Source: Superficieibacter sp. HKU1 (lineage in GTDB: Bacteria > Pseudomonadota > Gammaproteobacteria > Enterobacterales > Enterobacteriaceae). Taken from it: a DNA stretch of 64,000 nt. Below, piece by piece: positions 60,784 through 64,000 of the stretch. The notes beneath the pieces were generated by a model. That model searched no databases. It had not been told where the DNA came from and saw nothing but the letters and a program-made list of their open reading frames with translations. The stretch lies in assembly GCF_029319185.1 (NCBI RefSeq), contig NZ_CP119754.1:4154001-4218000 (forward strand). The letters are read 5' to 3'. The position numbers and the translations under genes were made by a program. Within the stretch, counting starts at the first letter, position 1; each line of letters begins with the position of its first letter.

Positions 60784-61590
60784 TTATAAACAACCGGCAG
60801 GAATACGTTTTTGTTGTTCCGCGGTCAGTGGATCAATATGTGCCTTAGGCGTAATTCCCTGAAGTGCGAGGGCTTTGTCTGTACGCTGGAACCAGACCTG
60901 AATATCGGATGTTTTTACAGGATCAAACAGGTCAGGAAGACTTATAAAAGACTGATTCTTGGCTGTAGACTTCTGGTCGACTTTTTTTAACTGACTCTTC
61001 CCATTACCCGATGGACGGTATTCAAAAGAAATAGGTTCAACGAACCCCTTATGAACTCCCACACCACCTTGATAGGGGTTGAATACCTCAATACGTAGCA
61101 TCTTTAATTTACGAACTGGCAAATATATCCAGTACAATCTACCATCACCCCAAGGTTGTCCTGATTCGACTTTCAATTTGTCACCAAACTCCTGAAGAAG
61201 CGTTTTATACGCGGAGATACCGCCCCCCACATATCCAATTCCTGGAGTGACACACTCCGTATCACCGATACAAAAAGGCGTATCGGTCCCTACCGCAACG
61301 CCTGCGGGCCAGCCATCCTGCCCATAAGGGGTCGTAAAAAAATCATAATACTCATCAATACCGGTTACACCATCATCCGCAACCCACATGACATTGAATT
61401 GATATTCCGCAGGTTCATCATTAGGTTGTTGAATAGTAATAGGTAATAGCATATTCCAAAAACTACAGGCGCCTGCTCCTCCACCAAAGCCATAGGTAGC
61501 ACTTGTTGCCAACGAACCTGAGGACGTCAATAATGCCGCTGTAACAGCCAGCGCCCTGGTTGTTTTTACACAGAATGTTCTGACCATCAT
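60784..61590 (-). CDS. Exported protein of unknown function in the pilus cluster
   Basis: A 268-residue protein that I do not recognise. It starts at 61590, overlapping the platform-protein stop (ATGA). A Sec signal peptide (TTRALAVTAALLTSSGSLA) is cleaved near residue 30; the mature part has few cysteines (GACSF, FCIGDTEC, and a terminal GCL) that could form disulfides, and no further membrane segment. It lacks a type III prepilin leader (no Gly before a Phe/Met-Thr-Leu-x-Glu stretch), so it is probably not the pilin, although it stands where pilS lies in R64. Candidates are a minor surface subunit or assembly factor. Confidence 0.6.
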   Translation of the reverse strand: MMVRTFCVKTTRALAVTAALLTSSGSLATSATYGFGGGAGACSFWNMLLPITIQQPNDEPAEYQFNVMWVADDGVTGIDEYYDFFTTPYGQDGWPAGVAVGTDTPFCIGDTECVTPGIGYVGGGISAYKTLLQEFGDKLKVESGQPWGDGRLYWIYLPVRKLKMLRIEVFNPYQGGVGVHKGFVEPISFEYRPSGNGKSQLKKVDQKSTAKNQSFISLPDLFDPVKTSDIQVWFQRTDKALALQGITPKAHIDPLTAEQQKRIPAGCL

Positions 61591-62615
61591 CTTCCTGCCG
61601 TTTTCGACAATGTGTCCATGAGTGCAAAGAGGGCAATAAACACCCAAATAACGCACCCCCCCAGAACTATCGTAGCGAGGTTCTTTAATAACCCAGAGAG
61701 TTTTTTAATATATTCCTGTATGCGTTCCCGTGAACGTTCCGATACGGAACGCAGCACATCATTAAAAGAGGGCAATTCTGCATACAGACTGATATTTAAT
61801 AACTCTTCGACCCCCAGCAGACCTGACGCCAATGCTTTACTGTAATGGATACCTTTTGCCATATTGTCGATCATTACATCCAGATGCCAGCGCAACCAGC
61901 GATTAGCATTAAGACTTATGATAGCTAATGCATCGGTAAGGGGGATATTATTACTCAGCATTAACGATAAATTATTAAGAAATATTGAAGAGGTAAGCTG
62001 CCGATAGGTGGAAAATGGCAAAATCTTATCAACAACTTTATTCCTGACAGGCCCACTAAAATTCGCCATAATGATTTTAACGGCAAATACAGTTACCACA
62101 AAACCAATCAAAATCTTTAACCACAGGCCCTGGTATAATGCAGTACCAAAACTATACAAATTTCGCGTCACGGCAGGCCAGGTTTCTACGGGTACAACAG
62201 AAGCAAATGCCGGGAAAACTTTCTGCGAGTATCCAGCAATGACCACCAGCGACAGGGAAATCATGATTAACGGAAAAACCATTGCGCCGATAATTTTTTT
62301 GCGTAATTCATCATTATAGTGAATAACTGCAACCAGCGTTAAAAAACCATCGGCCAGACTACCACTTTTTTCAGCCGCAGTAATAACGCTCAATTCCGAA
62401 TTAGGTACGACACCGGAAAAAACCGATGAAACAGAGGTTTCCTGTTTCATCTTCATGAGAATACCTGCCAGCTTATTACTGAAACCTTTTCCCAGTAAAG
62501 GACGGCCTTCCTGCTGCAATTTTTGCAAAGAGTCAAAAAGCGGCAAACCAGCTTTAACCATATCAGCGCAAAACTGGTATATATAGATACGCTGTTTTTT
62601 ACCGAATTTTCTCAA
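61587..62615 (-). CDS. Type IV pilus inner-membrane platform protein (GspF/PilR family)
   Basis: A 342-residue integral membrane protein of the T2SSF family with a duplicated cytoplasmic domain (FCADMVKAGLPLFDSLQKL and FLNNLSLMLSNNIPLTDAL) and three hydrophobic helices. It links the cytoplasmic ATPase to the pilus base. The start is TTG at 62615 with a strong GGAGG six bases before; it overlaps the ATPase stop by 17 bases. Closest in size and layout to PilR of R64. Confidence 0.9.
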   Translation of the reverse strand: MRKFGKKQRIYIYQFCADMVKAGLPLFDSLQKLQQEGRPLLGKGFSNKLAGILMKMKQETSVSSVFSGVVPNSELSVITAAEKSGSLADGFLTLVAVIHYNDELRKKIIGAMVFPLIMISLSLVVIAGYSQKVFPAFASVVPVETWPAVTRNLYSFGTALYQGLWLKILIGFVVTVFAVKIIMANFSGPVRNKVVDKILPFSTYRQLTSSIFLNNLSLMLSNNIPLTDALAIISLNANRWLRWHLDVMIDNMAKGIHYSKALASGLLGVEELLNISLYAELPSFNDVLRSVSERSRERIQEYIKKLSGLLKNLATIVLGGCVIWVFIALFALMDTLSKTAGR

Positions 62616-64000
62616 CGAGCACCTCCAGATCCTCTTCCGCTAATGTTCCGAACTCCATGGCGTACCAGTTGGCGTCAACACGCCCTTTCAGGACATGCGC
62701 CATTACTTTTTCACGGATTTCAAACCCTTCCGCCAGGCCTTTCGCTGCCTGCCGTTTATTGCGCCACAGCGTATAGGTGTTCAACCATTCCTGTTTTGCA
62801 ATAGCAGCCAGTTCCTCATAGGTCGGCAGGAAGTATTCCATTGCCAGTTGTCTGCCTTTAATTCCGCTGTTCTTGCACTCGTGACATCCTTTATCACCTG
62901 CGGTATAGAGCGTAAATACTCTCCCCGCAATGGTGCGTTTTTCCATCTCGACCTTACAGTTATCACACAGTACAGGCACAAGTTTCTGACATTGCAGACC
63001 TGCGATAAAGCCCGGCGTGGAAAGTTTGTCACTACCAATCCCTAATGCCGACATACGCTGTAACAATGAGACAATGTTTCCGGCGTGTACCGTAGTGAAA
63101 CAGTAGTGTCCGCTCTCAACCGCGCCAGCAAGCGCATTAGCCGAAATATTGTCACGGATTTCCCCCACCATCAGTACATCAGGGTCACGGCGTAATGCTG
63201 ATTTAATCGCGGCATGGAACCCGCCCCCCTCAACACTGACGACCGAACTCTGTTTAGCGCCATAAATCTGATATTCAACCGGATCTTCTACCGTCAAAAA
63301 GCAGCCGCGATCGTCATAACGATTTATCTGCAACCATTCCATCAGGTTTTTCAGCGTCGTGGATTTACCAGAGCCTGTGGTTCCGGCAATAACATAGGCA
63401 CCATAAGGGTTAGAAAGGATCTTCTTGAGATCTTCAATTTCTTCAGCAGAAATGCCTATCTTATCCAGAGAACCAATATTCCCCTTTTGCAGACCCGATG
63501 GAATGATACGCAATACGGCATGATAACAATCCGGCGTTTCGCCAAAGATCGGGAAGTGCGCATAGCGAAAACGGTAAGGTCTACCGCTCAGGCTATAAAG
63601 TATATTGGCGCTTTGTGGTATCGCCCGGTTCCAGGTGGTATCACGCGTTGTCGCTTCTACGTTATATAATACGAAAACCAATTCATCGCATAACTGAGAT
63701 TTTATTTGCATAAAGGGCATCAGCACGCCGTTAATGCGTGCTTCAAACTGCGCCAGCACATCATTTCGGGTGATGTGCAGGTCGCTTGCGCCCATGCTGA
63801 CTGCTCGCTGTAAGATGGCGGCCAGTTGTTTTTGCGTATCCGTGATATCAATGTTTTTATTCGCTTCATCGAGTTGCTTTAGCGAAACATGCTCAATCAC
63901 ACGATAAAAATCATCTTCCTGCACCAGCGCCAGGCCAATGACCCGCCGCTTGTGTTGAGAAATCAGCCTTGCTATCTGAATCTGATACGTAAAAAGATCG
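62599..64000 (-). CDS. Type IVb pilus assembly ATPase (PilQ/GspE-like), partial
   Basis: The frame is open through the right edge of the window, so the N-terminus is missing; at least 467 residues are visible. Walker A GTTGSGKSTTLKNL, Asp box TVEDPVEYQ, Walker B ALRRDPDVLMVGEIRD and His box (FTTVHAGN) are intact. A four-cysteine zinc motif is split CDNC...CHEC. It is a hexameric pilus extension motor like PilQ of R64. The end overlaps the platform gene. A GTG at 63924 is an internal codon, not a confident start. Confidence 0.9.
   Translation of the reverse strand, partial: DLFTYQIQIARLISQHKRRVIGLALVQEDDFYRVIEHVSLKQLDEANKNIDITDTQKQLAAILQRAVSMGASDLHITRNDVLAQFEARINGVLMPFMQIKSQLCDELVFVLYNVEATTRDTTWNRAIPQSANILYSLSGRPYRFRYAHFPIFGETPDCYHAVLRIIPSGLQKGNIGSLDKIGISAEEIEDLKKILSNPYGAYVIAGTTGSGKSTTLKNLMEWLQINRYDDRGCFLTVEDPVEYQIYGAKQSSVVSVEGGGFHAAIKSALRRDPDVLMVGEIRDNISANALAGAVESGHYCFTTVHAGNIVSLLQRMSALGIGSDKLSTPGFIAGLQCQKLVPVLCDNCKVEMEKRTIAGRVFTLYTAGDKGCHECKNSGIKGRQLAMEYFLPTYEELAAIAKQEWLNTYTLWRNKRQAAKGLAEGFEIREKVMAHVLKGRVDANWYAMEFGTLAEEDLEVLVEKIR

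Overview
The window is chromosomal DNA of a gamma-proteobacterium of the family Enterobacteriaceae. The core gene order (rsmI-lpoA-yraN-diaA-dolP, yhbO to ubiTUV, yhbW, mtr-deaD-yrbN-nlpI-pnp-rpsO-truB-rbfA-infB-nusA-rimP-metY, argG, leuU, secG) is that of Escherichia, Salmonella, Citrobacter and Enterobacter. A complete gat (galactitol) operon directly beside rsmI, and no yhbX between argG and leuU, set it apart from E. coli K-12. I cannot name the genus from sequence alone. No insertion sequence, integrase, prophage or CRISPR array was seen.

Positions 1-23,000 are accessory. In order they hold: ymjA and a TetR regulator; a metallo-beta-lactamase-fold protein; a Fur-box-controlled FepA/IroN-type catecholate siderophore receptor convergent with an IroE-type periplasmic esterase; a soluble PAS-PAS chemoreceptor of BdlA type; a MesD/MesX pair (folate-independent methionine synthase and its DUF1852 partner); a DUF2891-DUF979-DUF969 cluster with a divergent regulator; a thioredoxin-reductase-like flavoprotein; the remains of an EamA transporter; a secreted MORN-repeat protein whose leader may hide its ribosome binding site; a GrpB protein; an AraC/SDR divergent pair; and a TetR / VOC / alpha-beta hydrolase group around a palindromic operator. 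A short intergenic motif with core TTTCGCTCAA recurs through this part.

Positions 23,000-29,600 are the gatYZABCD operon followed by gatR. Copies of a TTCGA-centred motif lie before both gatY and gatR and are the probable GatR operators. Galactitol enters through GatABC as the phosphate, GatD oxidises it to tagatose 6-phosphate, and GatY/GatZ split the bisphosphate.

Positions 29,600-58,600 are conserved core: envelope genes (lpoA, dolP, nlpI), replication initiation (diaA), rRNA modification (rsmI), the anaerobic ubiquinone genes ubiT/ubiU/ubiV, tryptophan uptake (mtr, with a TrpR operator), and the transcription/translation operon from metY to pnp, then argG with ARG boxes, leuU and secG. 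One gene here, a DpaA/YafK-like L,D-transpeptidase-fold protein next to yhbW, is split by a single amber codon.

From 58,780 to the right edge a type IVb-like pilus assembly cluster on the minus strand lies where glmM is expected next to secG: a secretion ATPase (cut by the window edge), a platform protein, an unrecognised exported protein, a prepilin peptidase and an M23 endopeptidase. No pilin is visible in the window.
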